Part shown: positions 12,098 to 20,729 of the stretch, one piece after another
How positions within the stretch are numbered: the first letter of the stretch is position 1
Layout: each line of letters begins with the position of its first letter
Assembly: GCA_016710635.1 (NCBI GenBank)
Contig: JADJVL010000006.1
Location: forward strand, 1 to 64,000
Direction of reading: 5' to 3'
Source: Holophagaceae bacterium
Lineage (GTDB): Bacteria > Acidobacteriota > Holophagae > Holophagales > Holophagaceae
DNA: 64,000 nucleotides
Translations under genes and position numbers: made by a program
The notes under the pieces: model-generated
The model's input: the letters and a program-made list of their open reading frames with translations, nothing else
Told to the model about the DNA's origin: nothing
Database searches by the model: none

Positions 12098-13732
12098 ATG
12101 CTCCTGCCGCTGTCCCAGCCGCCCGCCCTCCACCAGGCGCCCTCCGCGCTCCTGATCACCGGAGCCGCGGTCTGGCAGGACGACGGCCGCCGCGGAACCG
12201 TGGAGAACGGGTGGGCGGTGCTGGTGCAGGGCGGTCGCGTCGCCGCCGTGGGACCGGAGGTTCCGCTCCGGCGAAGCCATCCGAAGGCCCAGGAGGTCCA
12301 CCTCAAGGGCGGCACCCTCCTCCCCGGGCTCATCGAGGGCCACGCCCACGTCCAGGGCCTCGGCGCCCTGCGGCACAAGACCGATCTCACGAACGCCGGC
12401 AGCCTCTCCGACGCCCTGCGGAAGGTCCGCCGCTGGATGGGGGCGAACCCCGATGGCTGGGTCATCGGCCGGGGCTGGGACCAGAACCGCTGGCCCTCCC
12501 GCGCCTTTCCCACCGCGGCGGACCTCGACAATGTGACCGGCGACCGGCCGGCGGTCCTGACGCGGGTCGATGGCCATGCCGTGTGGGTCAACGCCGCGGC
12601 GCTGCGCCTGGCGGGCATCACCCGGGACACCCGGGACCCCGCCGGCGGCCGGATCCTGCGGGACGCCGACGGCGAGCCCACGGGCATCCTCGTCGACACC
12701 GCCACCACGCTGGTGGAGAAGCTCATCCCCGCGCCGTCCCGCGCCGAGGTGGAGGCAAGGCTCCTCGAAGGCCTCGAGGAACTCAAGGCCTACGGCTTCA
12801 CCGCCGTGGCGGACATGGGCATCGAGGCCCCGGCCCTGGCGGCCTACCGCTCCCTCGATGCGCGGAACGCCCTGCCCATCAGGGTCTTCGCCTACCTCAG
12901 CCACGACCGCGCCCTCATGCTGAAGGAGCTGACGCAGCGCGGCTCCCGGGAGAGCTTCTTCCGCATCCAGGGGGTGAAGTTCTACCTCGACGGCGCCCTG
13001 GGCAGCCGCGGCGCCCGGCTCCTGGAGCCCTACGCCGACGCCCCGGAGACCGCGGGCCTGTGGGTCACCGACCCCGCCAAGGTGGAGGCCGACGTGGCCG
13101 TCACGCTGGCCAGCGGCTTCCAGCCGGCCATCCACGCCATCGGCGACGCCGCCAACCGCACCGCCCTCGACCTCCTGGAGCGGACCCGGCGCAAGGCTCC
13201 CAGGAACGGACCCATGCCACGCATCGAGCACGCCCAGATCGTCACCGACAAGGACGCGGCGCGCTTCGGCCCCCTGGGGGTGGTGGCCTCCGTCCAGCCG
13301 GTGCACTGCACCTCGGACCACGCCTGGACGCCCGCCCGCCTCGGCCCCGCCCGCACCCGGGAAGCCTATCCCTGGCGGCGCTTCCTGCAGGGCGGCGCCA
13401 CCCTGGCCTTCGGCAGCGACGCCCCGGTGGAGGACGCGAATCCCTATGTGGCCCTTGCCGCCGCGGAGACCCGGGAGGATCCCGCCGGCGAGCCGGAAGG
13501 CGGCTTCCTGCCGGATCAGAAGCTCGCCAGGGTGGAAGCCCTCCGGGCCTATACCGCCGGCAATGCGAAGGCCCTGCAGCGGAGCGCCCTGGGCGCCATC
13601 CGGCCCGGCGCCGCCGCGGACCTGCTCTGGGTGGAGGCGCCGATCCTGACCCTGGCGCCGGAGGCCCTGCGCAAGCTGAGGCCGGCCCGTCTCTGGGTGA
13701 ACGGCCGCGAAGTCGAACCCGGACGGCGCTAG
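12098..13732 (+). CDS. Amidohydrolase family 3 (YtcJ-like)
   Basis: This 544-residue metal-dependent hydrolase of the amidohydrolase-3 group has a short N-terminal beta domain (LLITGAAVWQDD, AVLVQGGRVAAVG) and then GTLLPGLIEGHAHV with the metal-binding HxH. Later ligands and landmarks are GVKFYLDGALGSRGA, AIHAIGDAANR, RIEHAQIV and FGSDAPVEDANP, all typical of YtcJ-like enzymes. GAGG lies 9 bases before ATG 12098. The last four bases (CTAG, 13729-13732) also encode the stop of the convergent kinase. The substrate is unknown. Confidence 0.9.
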   Translation: MLLPLSQPPALHQAPSALLITGAAVWQDDGRRGTVENGWAVLVQGGRVAAVGPEVPLRRSHPKAQEVHLKGGTLLPGLIEGHAHVQGLGALRHKTDLTNAGSLSDALRKVRRWMGANPDGWVIGRGWDQNRWPSRAFPTAADLDNVTGDRPAVLTRVDGHAVWVNAAALRLAGITRDTRDPAGGRILRDADGEPTGILVDTATTLVEKLIPAPSRAEVEARLLEGLEELKAYGFTAVADMGIEAPALAAYRSLDARNALPIRVFAYLSHDRALMLKELTQRGSRESFFRIQGVKFYLDGALGSRGARLLEPYADAPETAGLWVTDPAKVEADVAVTLASGFQPAIHAIGDAANRTALDLLERTRRKAPRNGPMPRIEHAQIVTDKDAARFGPLGVVASVQPVHCTSDHAWTPARLGPARTREAYPWRRFLQGGATLAFGSDAPVEDANPYVALAAAETREDPAGEPEGGFLPDQKLARVEALRAYTAGNAKALQRSALGAIRPGAAADLLWVEAPILTLAPEALRKLRPARLWVNGREVEPGRR

Positions 13733-16700
13733 CCCGACCGCGCGGGCACCAGCCCTCCGAAGCGCACGCGCAGATGGGGCGCCGCCGCCATGGCCGCTTC
13801 CAGCTCTCCGCGGGCGCGGGCGTCCTGCCCGTCGAGAACGCCCAGGGCGCCCCGCAGCGCCCGGGCCTGGAGCAGGCCTGGGGCGGCGGCGAGGACCCGG
13901 CCACAGGCGGCGGAGCCTTCCAGGACCACGGCCGTGGCGCGCCCGCCCCGGGCCCGGCGCCACACGCCTTCCGCAAGGCAGAGCTCCGCGAGGGCCAGGT
14001 CCGTGGCGCCCAGCTTCGGATGGAGCCGGCGGGCCGCCGCCAGCCGCTGCCGGGCGAGGCGGAAGGCGGGCGCGGGATCGCCGCCCCGGGCCGCGGCCTG
14101 GGTGGCGGCCTCCACTTCCACGAGGGCGGCCTCCACGAGGTTCTGAGCCGTCCGGCCCGGCATCTCTGTGAGGACTTCAGCCTCCCGCCGCGCTGCATGG
14201 AGTGCTGGCAGCGCCTCAAGGCCCGCCACCCGGGCGGACCTCGCGGCGAGGCCCAGCACCCGCACCTTGACGGCCCTCGCCTCCGCGTCCTCGGGATCCT
14301 GCTCGCAGCGCCGCGAGATGCGGGCGAGGGCCTCGGTGAGGCCGGGATCCGGGCGGCCCTCCTCCAGTTCCCAGAGGGCGCGGTCCGCCTGCAGGGTGGC
14401 GAGGTTCTGCAGGGTGTAGGCCTCGGCGGGATCGGAGCGCAGCACTTCCTCGAAGATCCGGATGGCGTCGGCGAGGGCCGGCCTGGGATCGCCGCCCCGC
14501 GCCCGCACGGCTTCGGCGCGGATGGAGTGGAGCCACGCCACGTAGCGCAGGCCGGAGGGCCGCGGCGTCCCCAGGGCCAGGGCCTTGTCCATGCTGGCCA
14601 GTCCCTCCTGGAGGTCGGGCTCGGCGGCTTCGCCGCGGTGCAGCTTCTGCTCCGCCAGCGTGCCGTAGACCGAGGCGCGGGTCCGCCAGGCGTTCATGTT
14701 CGCCGGCTCCACTGCCGAGGCGCGGTCCGCCGCCCGGCGCGCCGCCTCGATGCGCTCCGCCGCCCCGCCGCGCCCCAGACGCTCGGACTCCTGGGCGTGG
14801 AGGTAGAGGAAGCGCGCCTCCTGCTGCAGCAGCTCCCCGGCATCGGGGTTGATCCGAAGGCCGGCCTCCACCGCCTGCAGGCCGCGATCCAGGGACAGGA
14901 ACTGGTCGAAGGGCGAGCGCACCGACTGGGCCTTGGCGATGTTCCACCAGCGGGAGGCTTCCAGGTAGTAGAGCCGCGTGTCGCTCGGCGCGAGGCGGAG
15001 CGCCTCCCGGATGGGGCTTTCCCCGGAGGTCTGAACCCGGTCCCCCGCCTCCGGCGAGAGCGATCCCATGCCCGCGACGGCGATGAAGCCCTGCAGCTGC
15101 ACCGCCTCCACCATCCAGGGCGCCGTGGCCAGGGCCTCTTTCGTCTTCGCGAGGCCGCGGGCGGGCCGGTCTTCGCAGTAGGCCAGCAGCGCCTCCACGT
15201 AGGCGGTGACCGCAGGATTTTCCGAACTGCCCCGCCGCAGGTGCTCCGCCGCCGGGACCCCCAGCTCCCTGGCCAGCTGGGCCTCCTGCTGGCGGCGGGT
15301 GGCCTCGTCCACCACGAAGCCCACGCCGAAGCGTTTCTGCATGTACAGGCTGGCGAGGGTCCGGCCGAGGTCCAGCTCCAGTTCCGGGGTCCGGTGGCCC
15401 AGGGCGTAGGCCTTGTCCAGCTCGGCCCGGGCCTCTTCCCAGCGGCCGAGGGCGTAGTAGCCCCGGCCCAGGGCATGGTGCCCGGGCCCCAGGGCCGGCC
15501 TGCCGCCGGCGCCGATGCGCTCCTGGAGCCGCAGGAGCCGTCCCTGGATCACAGCCAGCTCGGGCCGCACGTCATGGGCCGGCTGCATGCGCATGTAGCG
15601 CACCAGGGCCTCGATGCGCTCCACCTCCAGGCTGAACTCCTGGACGAAGCGGGCCGTCGCCTTCAGGCGCCGGGCCTGGGCGGCGAGGAGCCCTCCCGTC
15701 AGCGCCACCGCCGCCAGGCCGAGCCCTGCCGCCAGGGCGAGGGACCGGTGCCGCCGCGCCCATTTCCGGACGCGGTAGGCCACCGTGCCCTTGCGGGCCT
15801 CCACCGGCTCGCCGTCCAGGAAGCGCTGGAGGTCCTCGGCGAAAGCGAGGGCGCTGGCATAGCGGTGGGCGGGGCTTCGCGCCATGGCCTTCGCGAGCAC
15901 GGCCTCCAGGTCCCGGGAGAGGTCCGGCGCCACCGTCCGCAGAGGCCGTGGGGACTCCCCGGAGATCTGCTCGAGGAGCTCGGTCTGGCTCGTGCCCCGG
16001 AAGGGCCACTTCCCGGAGACCGCGACATACAGGGTCACGCCCAGGGAATAGATGTCGCTGCGGCGGTCCAGCGCGGCGCCCTTCCCGGCCACCTGTTCTG
16101 GGCTCGCGTAGGGCGGCGTGCCCATCGCCAGGTCCTCGTCGGCGGCGCCTTCGAGGCGGCCAGCGCCGAAATCCGCCACGAAGGCGTGGGGGCGGCCGCC
16201 CTCCCGGCGCTCCAGCAGGATGTTGCCAGGCTTCAGATCGAGGTGCAGCAGCCCCAGGCGGTGGGCGGCGTGGATGCCTTCCGCCACGTCCCGGACGATG
16301 GCCACCTTGTCCGGGACATCCAGGGCGCCCAGGGCGTGGTGGAAGGTCTCGCCGCCCACCAGCTGCATGCTGATGTAGGGGATGCCTTCCACTTCCGCCA
16401 CCTCGTAGACCCGGCAGATGTGCGGATGCTCCACCTGCGCCTGGGCCCGGGCCTCCCGGAGGATGTGGTCCTGCCGGGCGCGGATCCCCTCCTTGAGGAA
16501 CTTGAGGGCGACCCAGCGCTGCAGGCTCGGATCGAAGGCCTTGTAGATGCGGCCCGAGCCGCCGGCGGCGAGGAACTCGAGAAACTGGTAGCGCTCCCAG
16601 GCCAGGGTCTCCACCGGGTGGAAGGAAGCGGCGCCCTGCCGGTCCCCGGTATCGGCCAGCATGGTCCAGGCATCCGGCAGGGCCGTGGGGGGCACGGGCT

Positions 16701-16908
16701 CCTGGAAGCCCTCCCGCCCGACCTCCCAGGCCAGGGCCTCGGCGAGTTCCCGGGACAGGGCGCCGCGGTCGAGGAGGGCCTGGATCCTGGGACCGAAGGC
16801 GAAGGGTCCGTTCCCGGCCACCGGCCGCACGGCTTCCGGGGACTCCGGCAGGAGTCCCCTGGACCAGGCGAGGTTCAGGATCCTCGCTTCCAGCTCGGCG
16901 GGCGTCAT
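13729..16908 (-). CDS. Ser/Thr protein kinase with TPR-rich C-terminal region
   Basis: From ATG 16908 the protein is 1059 residues. An N-terminal helical region (~100 residues) precedes a Hanks-type kinase domain (about 108-380) with G-loop AAGGSGRIYKA, VAIK-like Lys in WVALKFLK, catalytic loop HLDLKPGNI and DFGAGR. A transmembrane helix follows (about residue 400, LALAAGLGLAAVALTGGLLAA), then a long helical C-terminal region read as TPR-like repeats. The usual HRD Arg is Leu, making it a non-RD kinase that probably does not need activation-loop phosphorylation. The frame is open upstream to 17061, overlapping the globin gene, but that part looks non-coding. The partner substrate is unknown. 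Confidence 0.88.
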   Translation of the reverse strand: MTPAELEARILNLAWSRGLLPESPEAVRPVAGNGPFAFGPRIQALLDRGALSRELAEALAWEVGREGFQEPVPPTALPDAWTMLADTGDRQGAASFHPVETLAWERYQFLEFLAAGGSGRIYKAFDPSLQRWVALKFLKEGIRARQDHILREARAQAQVEHPHICRVYEVAEVEGIPYISMQLVGGETFHHALGALDVPDKVAIVRDVAEGIHAAHRLGLLHLDLKPGNILLERREGGRPHAFVADFGAGRLEGAADEDLAMGTPPYASPEQVAGKGAALDRRSDIYSLGVTLYVAVSGKWPFRGTSQTELLEQISGESPRPLRTVAPDLSRDLEAVLAKAMARSPAHRYASALAFAEDLQRFLDGEPVEARKGTVAYRVRKWARRHRSLALAAGLGLAAVALTGGLLAAQARRLKATARFVQEFSLEVERIEALVRYMRMQPAHDVRPELAVIQGRLLRLQERIGAGGRPALGPGHHALGRGYYALGRWEEARAELDKAYALGHRTPELELDLGRTLASLYMQKRFGVGFVVDEATRRQQEAQLARELGVPAAEHLRRGSSENPAVTAYVEALLAYCEDRPARGLAKTKEALATAPWMVEAVQLQGFIAVAGMGSLSPEAGDRVQTSGESPIREALRLAPSDTRLYYLEASRWWNIAKAQSVRSPFDQFLSLDRGLQAVEAGLRINPDAGELLQQEARFLYLHAQESERLGRGGAAERIEAARRAADRASAVEPANMNAWRTRASVYGTLAEQKLHRGEAAEPDLQEGLASMDKALALGTPRPSGLRYVAWLHSIRAEAVRARGGDPRPALADAIRIFEEVLRSDPAEAYTLQNLATLQADRALWELEEGRPDPGLTEALARISRRCEQDPEDAEARAVKVRVLGLAARSARVAGLEALPALHAARREAEVLTEMPGRTAQNLVEAALVEVEAATQAAARGGDPAPAFRLARQRLAAARRLHPKLGATDLALAELCLAEGVWRRARGGRATAVVLEGSAACGRVLAAAPGLLQARALRGALGVLDGQDARARGELEAAMAAAPHLRVRFGGLVPARSG

Positions 16909-16940
16909 CAGGGTGTCCCCGAGGATACCCGCCGCCGGGA

Positions 16941-17360
16941 TCAGGCGATGGACTGGGCCAGGGCGTCCCGCATCACGTCGCTCACCAGGGCGTAGGCGGC
17001 GGCCCAGGCCTCGCGGACCTCCGGGGTGAAGGCGGTCCCGAGCCCCTGCTTCAAAGTCCACAGGAGCGCCTCCCCCACGGTGTCGAAGTCCTCGTCCCGG
17101 ACGCCGTAGCGCCGGTGCATGCGGCCCAGGTCCTGGAGGGCGGGCAGCAGGCGCTCGGGGCTGTCCAGGCCCGACACCGTGAAGTGGAGCGACTGCATGA
17201 GCTTCCGGCGCTGCTCCCGCAGGTCCTCGGGAAAGAGCTGGCGCAGGGTGGGATCGAGCTTGAAGAGCTTGTCGTAGAAGATCGCGGCGGCGGCGTCCTG
17301 GATGGGTTGGACGTCCTTCCAGGTCGCCTGGACGAGTTCGCGCTGGCGGGTGCTGAGCAT
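16941..17360 (-). CDS. Single-domain globin (bacterial haemoglobin-like)
   Basis: This 139-residue protein starts at MLSTRQRELVQATW (ATG 17360). It matches the single-domain or flavohaemoglobin-type globin fold: helix A LVQATWKDVQP, the CD region FYDKLFKLDPTLRQLFP, and the proximal-His segment LGRMHRRYGV. It ends after helix H, without reductase domains. Such proteins bind O2 or NO in the cytoplasm. It lies immediately downstream of a small secreted-protein gene on the same strand and upstream of the TPR kinase. A hemerythrin is encoded about 2 kb away. The frame extends to 17417, but the extra 19 residues are unlikely. Confidence 0.9.
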   Translation of the reverse strand: MLSTRQRELVQATWKDVQPIQDAAAAIFYDKLFKLDPTLRQLFPEDLREQRRKLMQSLHFTVSGLDSPERLLPALQDLGRMHRRYGVRDEDFDTVGEALLWTLKQGLGTAFTPEVREAWAAAYALVSDVMRDALAQSIA

Positions 17361-17409
17361 GGTGTGCCTCGAGGGTTTTAGAAAGGCCGGTTGCGGGGGA
17401 AGGCGGGAT

Positions 17410-17673
17410 TCAGTCAAGGGCGACGGCCTCGATGCGGTCGAGGCGGATGAGGACGCGGGCGTGATCGGGCTTGCGGACTTCCACGGAAGCCTCCAGGACC
17501 TTCACCGCGATTCCAGACACCGCCTGGCCCCGCACCCGGATGGTCAGGGACCGCTTCTCCCGAAGGCTCTGTTCGAGGAGGCTCCGAAAGGTCGCCGGCT
17601 CGGCGGTGGCGGAAGCGGCGCGGACGGCCGGGGTGGCCAGCAGCAGGGCAAGGACGAGGGCGGCGCGTTGCAT
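17410..17673 (-). CDS. Small secreted protein, paralogue of the protein at 20730-21017
   Basis: This 87-residue protein has a clear signal peptide (MQRAALVLALLLATPAVRA). The mature part, about 65 residues, contains LTIRVRGQAVSGIAVKVLEASVEV and ends RVLIRLDRIEAVALD. The same pattern occurs in the 20730-21017 gene, ending RILIRLDRIDAVAMN. The alternating beta pattern, a central G, and a terminal I-x-L-x-x-I-x-A-V resemble a small Sm/SH3-like barrel, but that is inference. It is divergent from the MocR regulator. No known function. Confidence 0.75.
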   Translation of the reverse strand: MQRAALVLALLLATPAVRAASATAEPATFRSLLEQSLREKRSLTIRVRGQAVSGIAVKVLEASVEVRKPDHARVLIRLDRIEAVALD

Positions 17674-17811
17674 GGGGTTCTCCGCGCGGAAGGGGCATTC
17701 CCGCCCTCCCAGGATCCCTTCCCGCTGGTTTATCCCAAGGGCCGGTTATAGAATTCCGGGTTAGACCACTTCCCCAGCCCATCCGAACCGTTCCCTCCCC
17801 CGGATCCCGCC

Positions 17812-19284
17812 ATGCGATTGCGCGACCTTGCCCTGAGCCTGGATGCGAGCCTCAAGGAACCCCTGGTCCTGCAGATCACCCGCACCATCGCCACCGCCAT
17901 CCGGAATGGCCGCCTCAAGCCCGGCATGGCCCTGCCCGGTTCCCGCCAGCTCGCCGAGGAACTGGGCGTGCACCGCAACACGGTCATCGCCGCCCTCAAG
18001 GAGCTGGAGGCGGAAGGCTGGATCGAAAGCCGGCAGGGGAGCGGGACCTACGTGTCGGACCGGCTGCCGGACCTCACGCCCTACCGCTGGGGCAAGGTCC
18101 GCAAGTCCGCGGCCCCCGCCCATCAGGCCGGTTTCGACCTGCCCACGGACATGAATCCCATCACCGCACCGGTGGTGGCGGTCATGAACATGGTCGAAGG
18201 ACTTCCCGACGTGCGGCAGGCGCCCACGGAGGCGATGGCCAAGGCCTACCAGCGTGCCATCCGCCTCCACGGCGACGAGCTGCTCCAGTACGGCGAGCCC
18301 AAGGGCAACCTCACCTTCCGCCGCACCCTCGCCGGGATGCTGTCCGAACGGCGCGGCCTGCTGGTGGATCCGGAGCAGATCCTGGTGACCCGCGGCAGCC
18401 GCATGGGCCTGGACCTCGTCATCAACGCCCTGTTCCAGAAGGGCGGCGTGGTGGCCGTGGAGGATCCGGGCAACCGGGCCGCCTGGGAAACGATCCAGCA
18501 GAGCGCTGGCGCCACCTTGCGGGCCGTGCCCGTGGACGGAGAAGGCCTGGACACGGACGCCCTGGAAGCCCTGCTCAAGAAGGAGAAGGTGGGACTGCTC
18601 TACCTCACGCCCCACCACCAGTACCCGACCACCGTGACCCTCAGCCCCGCCCGGCGCATGAAGCTGCTGGAGCTGGCCCAGCGCCACCGCATGGCCATCC
18701 TCGAGGATGACTACGACTACGAGTACCACTACGACAGCCGGCCCCAGCTGCCCCTGGCCAGCGGCGATCCCACCGGCCAGGTCATCTACATGAGCTCCAT
18801 GTCCAAGCTCATCGCGCCGGGCGTCCGCCTGGGCTTTCTCGTGGCCTCCAAGGATCTGGTGGACCGCCTCGCCCGGGTTCGGCTCCGCATGGACTGGCAG
18901 GGAGACCGGGTCCTGGAATGGTCCGTGGCGGAACTGATCCGGGACGGGGACCTGGCCCGGCACATCCGGAAGGTGCGCAAGCTCTACGAGGACCGCCGGG
19001 ATTTCCTCGTCCAGCGCCTGAAGGAGGAAATGGGGGACCGCCTCCGCTTCGAGGTGCCGAAGGGTGGTCTGGCGCTCTGGGTGCACGGCGGGAAGGGCTT
19101 CGACCTGGAGGGCTGGATCCGCGAGTGCCGGGTCCGGGGCCTGTTCATCCACCCGGGCCGCCACTTTTCGTTTGGCGGGACCGACCTGCCCATGACCCGC
19201 ATCGGCTTCGCGGACTTCGACGAGGCGCAGCTCGACGACGCCGCCCGGCGCATGAATGCCGCACTGGTCCAGCTGGAAGCTTGA
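17812..19284 (+). CDS. MocR/GntR-type PLP-dependent transcriptional regulator
   Basis: This 490-residue protein fuses a GntR winged-helix domain (residues 1-75; LAEELGVHRNTVIAALKELEAEGW and GSGTYV) to a fold-type-I aminotransferase-like domain. The PLP-binding Lys lies in MSSMSKLIAPGVRLGF, and YLTPHHQYPT plus EDDYDYEYHY are family landmarks. MocR proteins use the PLP domain as a ligand sensor, often for vitamin B6, GABA or amino-acid genes. The first recognisable target candidate is the divergent small secreted gene or its own gene. GAT/GntR class is certain; the regulon is unknown. Confidence 0.93.
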   Translation: MRLRDLALSLDASLKEPLVLQITRTIATAIRNGRLKPGMALPGSRQLAEELGVHRNTVIAALKELEAEGWIESRQGSGTYVSDRLPDLTPYRWGKVRKSAAPAHQAGFDLPTDMNPITAPVVAVMNMVEGLPDVRQAPTEAMAKAYQRAIRLHGDELLQYGEPKGNLTFRRTLAGMLSERRGLLVDPEQILVTRGSRMGLDLVINALFQKGGVVAVEDPGNRAAWETIQQSAGATLRAVPVDGEGLDTDALEALLKKEKVGLLYLTPHHQYPTTVTLSPARRMKLLELAQRHRMAILEDDYDYEYHYDSRPQLPLASGDPTGQVIYMSSMSKLIAPGVRLGFLVASKDLVDRLARVRLRMDWQGDRVLEWSVAELIRDGDLARHIRKVRKLYEDRRDFLVQRLKEEMGDRLRFEVPKGGLALWVHGGKGFDLEGWIRECRVRGLFIHPGRHFSFGGTDLPMTRIGFADFDEAQLDDAARRMNAALVQLEA

Positions 19285-19353
19285 AAACCGGACCTGTGGC
19301 GGACCCCGCCGCCCCGTAGACCCTGGAACCGCCCCGCCCCGGAGGTTCCACCC

Positions 19354-19782
19354 ATGCACTCGCCCCTGCTCCGCACGCTGCAACGCCAGCGCCTCGAGCT
19401 CCTCGACGACCTGGACCGGGTCCGCGGCTTCGTGGACGCCGGCACCGGCCAGGCCTTTCCGGAACTGCGCCGCTTCCGCATCACCCTGATGGAGCATCTC
19501 GCCATGGAGGACGCCACCGTCTACCCGGCCCTGAACCGCGCCACCCGGGTCCGCCCAGACCTGGCGCGGCTTCTGGGGAACCATCTCCAGGACGTGGCCG
19601 CCCTGCAGGGCGCCGCCTGCGGCTTCTTCGAACGCTGCGCCCGGGAACAGGGCGTGGACGAACAGCTCAAGCGGGAGTTCGCCCAGCTGGCCAAGGCCAT
19701 CCACCTCCGCATCGACCGGGAGGAGCGCCTCATCCGCCTCGTCTTCCAGTCCCTCCGCCCCGAGGACGACACGCTGCACTAG
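19354..19782 (+). CDS. Hemerythrin-like domain protein
   Basis: This is a 142-residue four-helix protein with GGAGG upstream of ATG 19354. Candidate di-iron ligands are spread over the helices: LMEHLAMEDATVYPAL (His, Glu), LLGNHLQDVAAL (His) and LAKAIHLRIDREERLIRLVF (His, Glu). This is the hemerythrin HHE pattern. It may bind O2, NO or iron in the cytoplasm. It lies 69 bases after the MocR gene on the same strand, and its last 53 bases overlap the convergent GIY-YIG gene. Confidence 0.82.
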   Translation: MHSPLLRTLQRQRLELLDDLDRVRGFVDAGTGQAFPELRRFRITLMEHLAMEDATVYPALNRATRVRPDLARLLGNHLQDVAALQGAACGFFERCAREQGVDEQLKREFAQLAKAIHLRIDREERLIRLVFQSLRPEDDTLH

Positions 19783-20032
19783 GGGTTCCGCCGCCGGCGA
19801 TGAGGCCGAGCTTCCGCGCCCGGCTCAGGGCCTTCACCACCCGCTCCCGGCGCAGGGCTTCGCCCTTCGTCCCGCAGGCCTCCCGGTAGACCAGCTCCAG
19901 GGGCCCCCGGCCGCGGGTGTACTTGGCCCCACGGCCGGCCTGGTGGGCCTGGAAGCGGGCCTCGACATCGAGGGCGATGCCGCAGTACAGGGTGCCGTCG
20001 CCGCAGCGCAGGAGGTAGAGGTGCCAGGCCAT
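19730..20032 (-). CDS. GIY-YIG nuclease superfamily protein (YhbQ/UPF0213 type)
   Basis: From ATG 20032 this is a 100-residue protein. The N-terminal WHLYLLRCGDGTLYCGIA is the GIY-YIG signature (YLL...YCG), followed by the conserved Arg helix VEARFQAHQAG and KYTRGRGPLELVY. The E in the middle of the fold (EA...KGEALRRE) is present. This small family has an unsettled cellular role, with proposed nucleic-acid endonuclease activity. The C-terminal Gly/Arg tail is encoded by sequence that overlaps the end of the hemerythrin gene by 53 bases. Confidence 0.88.
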   Translation of the reverse strand: MAWHLYLLRCGDGTLYCGIALDVEARFQAHQAGRGAKYTRGRGPLELVYREACGTKGEALRRERVVKALSRARKLGLIAGGGTPSAACRPRGGGTGRRGG

Positions 20033-20074
20033 GGGCTCGAACATACCGTTCGTCAGGCCCGGACGGGCGCTCGG

Positions 20075-20107
20075 ACTGGTCCAGGGGAAAAACCCCGAAC
20101 TGGTCCA
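20075..20107 (+). promoter_or_regulatory. Two copies of an ACTGGTCCA element upstream of a secreted-protein gene
   Basis: ACTGGTCCA occurs at 20075-20083 and 20099-20107, separated by a GGGGaaaaaCCCC inverted repeat. The same nonamer occurs upstream of the paralogous gene (21116-21124). In its longest form it is the palindrome TGGAC-TG-GTCCA. A shared regulator site is inferred from this co-occurrence. Confidence 0.4.
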
Positions 20108-20160
20108 ATGGGGGCGGATTCCCTACGGGAGGATGGTTGAAATCCCTCAAGGAGCCTCCA

Positions 20161-20661
20161 ATGATCCGCCCCTCCCTTCTGGCCCTCGGCCTTCTGGCCG
20201 GCAGCGCCGCCGCCTCCCTTCAGGCCCAGACCCACCTCGGCGTCTCCGCCAAGGACATGACCACCATCCAGGTGAACCTCGTCGACGACGGCACCGGCAC
20301 CCTCACCAAGCTCTGGACGGAGAAGCGCTTCGGCACCGCCACCACGGTGACCGCCGAAACCTACACCCCGAGCAAGAAGGAGACCCTCGTCATCACCGAC
20401 GCGGAATTCACGGTCTACTGTTCCGCGGCCTCCCCTTCCGCGCCCCTCTTCAGCCCCATCATCAACGACGCCGCCGGCGCGGGCTGGCTCTATCCCACCC
20501 GCTTCCGCCCCACCCTGACCACCCCCGGCCGCGAGCAGATCCACGTGAGCTTCACCGCCGGCACCGTGCTGCCTCCGGCCTTCCAGTTCGAATTCCCCGC
20601 CATGCAGATCGGCAACCACACCGTTCAGCGGGCCATCTTCTTCGGCTACTACACCAAGTAG
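20161..20661 (+). CDS. Secreted protein, paralogue of 21204-21719
   Basis: This 166-residue protein has an AAGGAG ribosome site 6 bases before ATG 20161 and a signal peptide ending near SLQA. The mature protein is beta-rich with no cysteine pair or known motif. It shares LVITDAEF, a Pro/Gly-rich middle, FTAGTVLPPAFQ and the terminal FFGYYTK with the neighbour at 21204, which has FTAGTLIPAGYQ and YFYGYYVD. The two are therefore tandem paralogues separated by one oppositely oriented gene. I do not recognise the family. Confidence 0.75.
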   Translation: MIRPSLLALGLLAGSAAASLQAQTHLGVSAKDMTTIQVNLVDDGTGTLTKLWTEKRFGTATTVTAETYTPSKKETLVITDAEFTVYCSAASPSAPLFSPIINDAAGAGWLYPTRFRPTLTTPGREQIHVSFTAGTVLPPAFQFEFPAMQIGNHTVQRAIFFGYYTK

Positions 20662-20680
20662 CGATTCTGCCGACAGGCGA

Positions 20681-20713
20681 CGAAAAGGGGACCCGACCGG
20701 GTCCCCTTTTTCG
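20681..20713. terminator. Strong bidirectional intrinsic terminator
   Basis: A perfect inverted repeat, AAAAGGGGACCC / GGGTCCCCTTTT, with a GACC loop lies between convergent stops at 20661 and 20730. A-run and T-run flanks give a U-tail in both directions. Confidence 0.88.
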
Positions 20714-20729
20714 TCTGCCGGGACCCGGC

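Noticed and set aside
12211..16995. 1594-codon open frame across the amidohydrolase and TPR kinase
   Set aside because: It runs through two recognised genes in the wrong frame or strand and consists of Arg/Pro/Gly-rich sequence; a GC-rich artefact.
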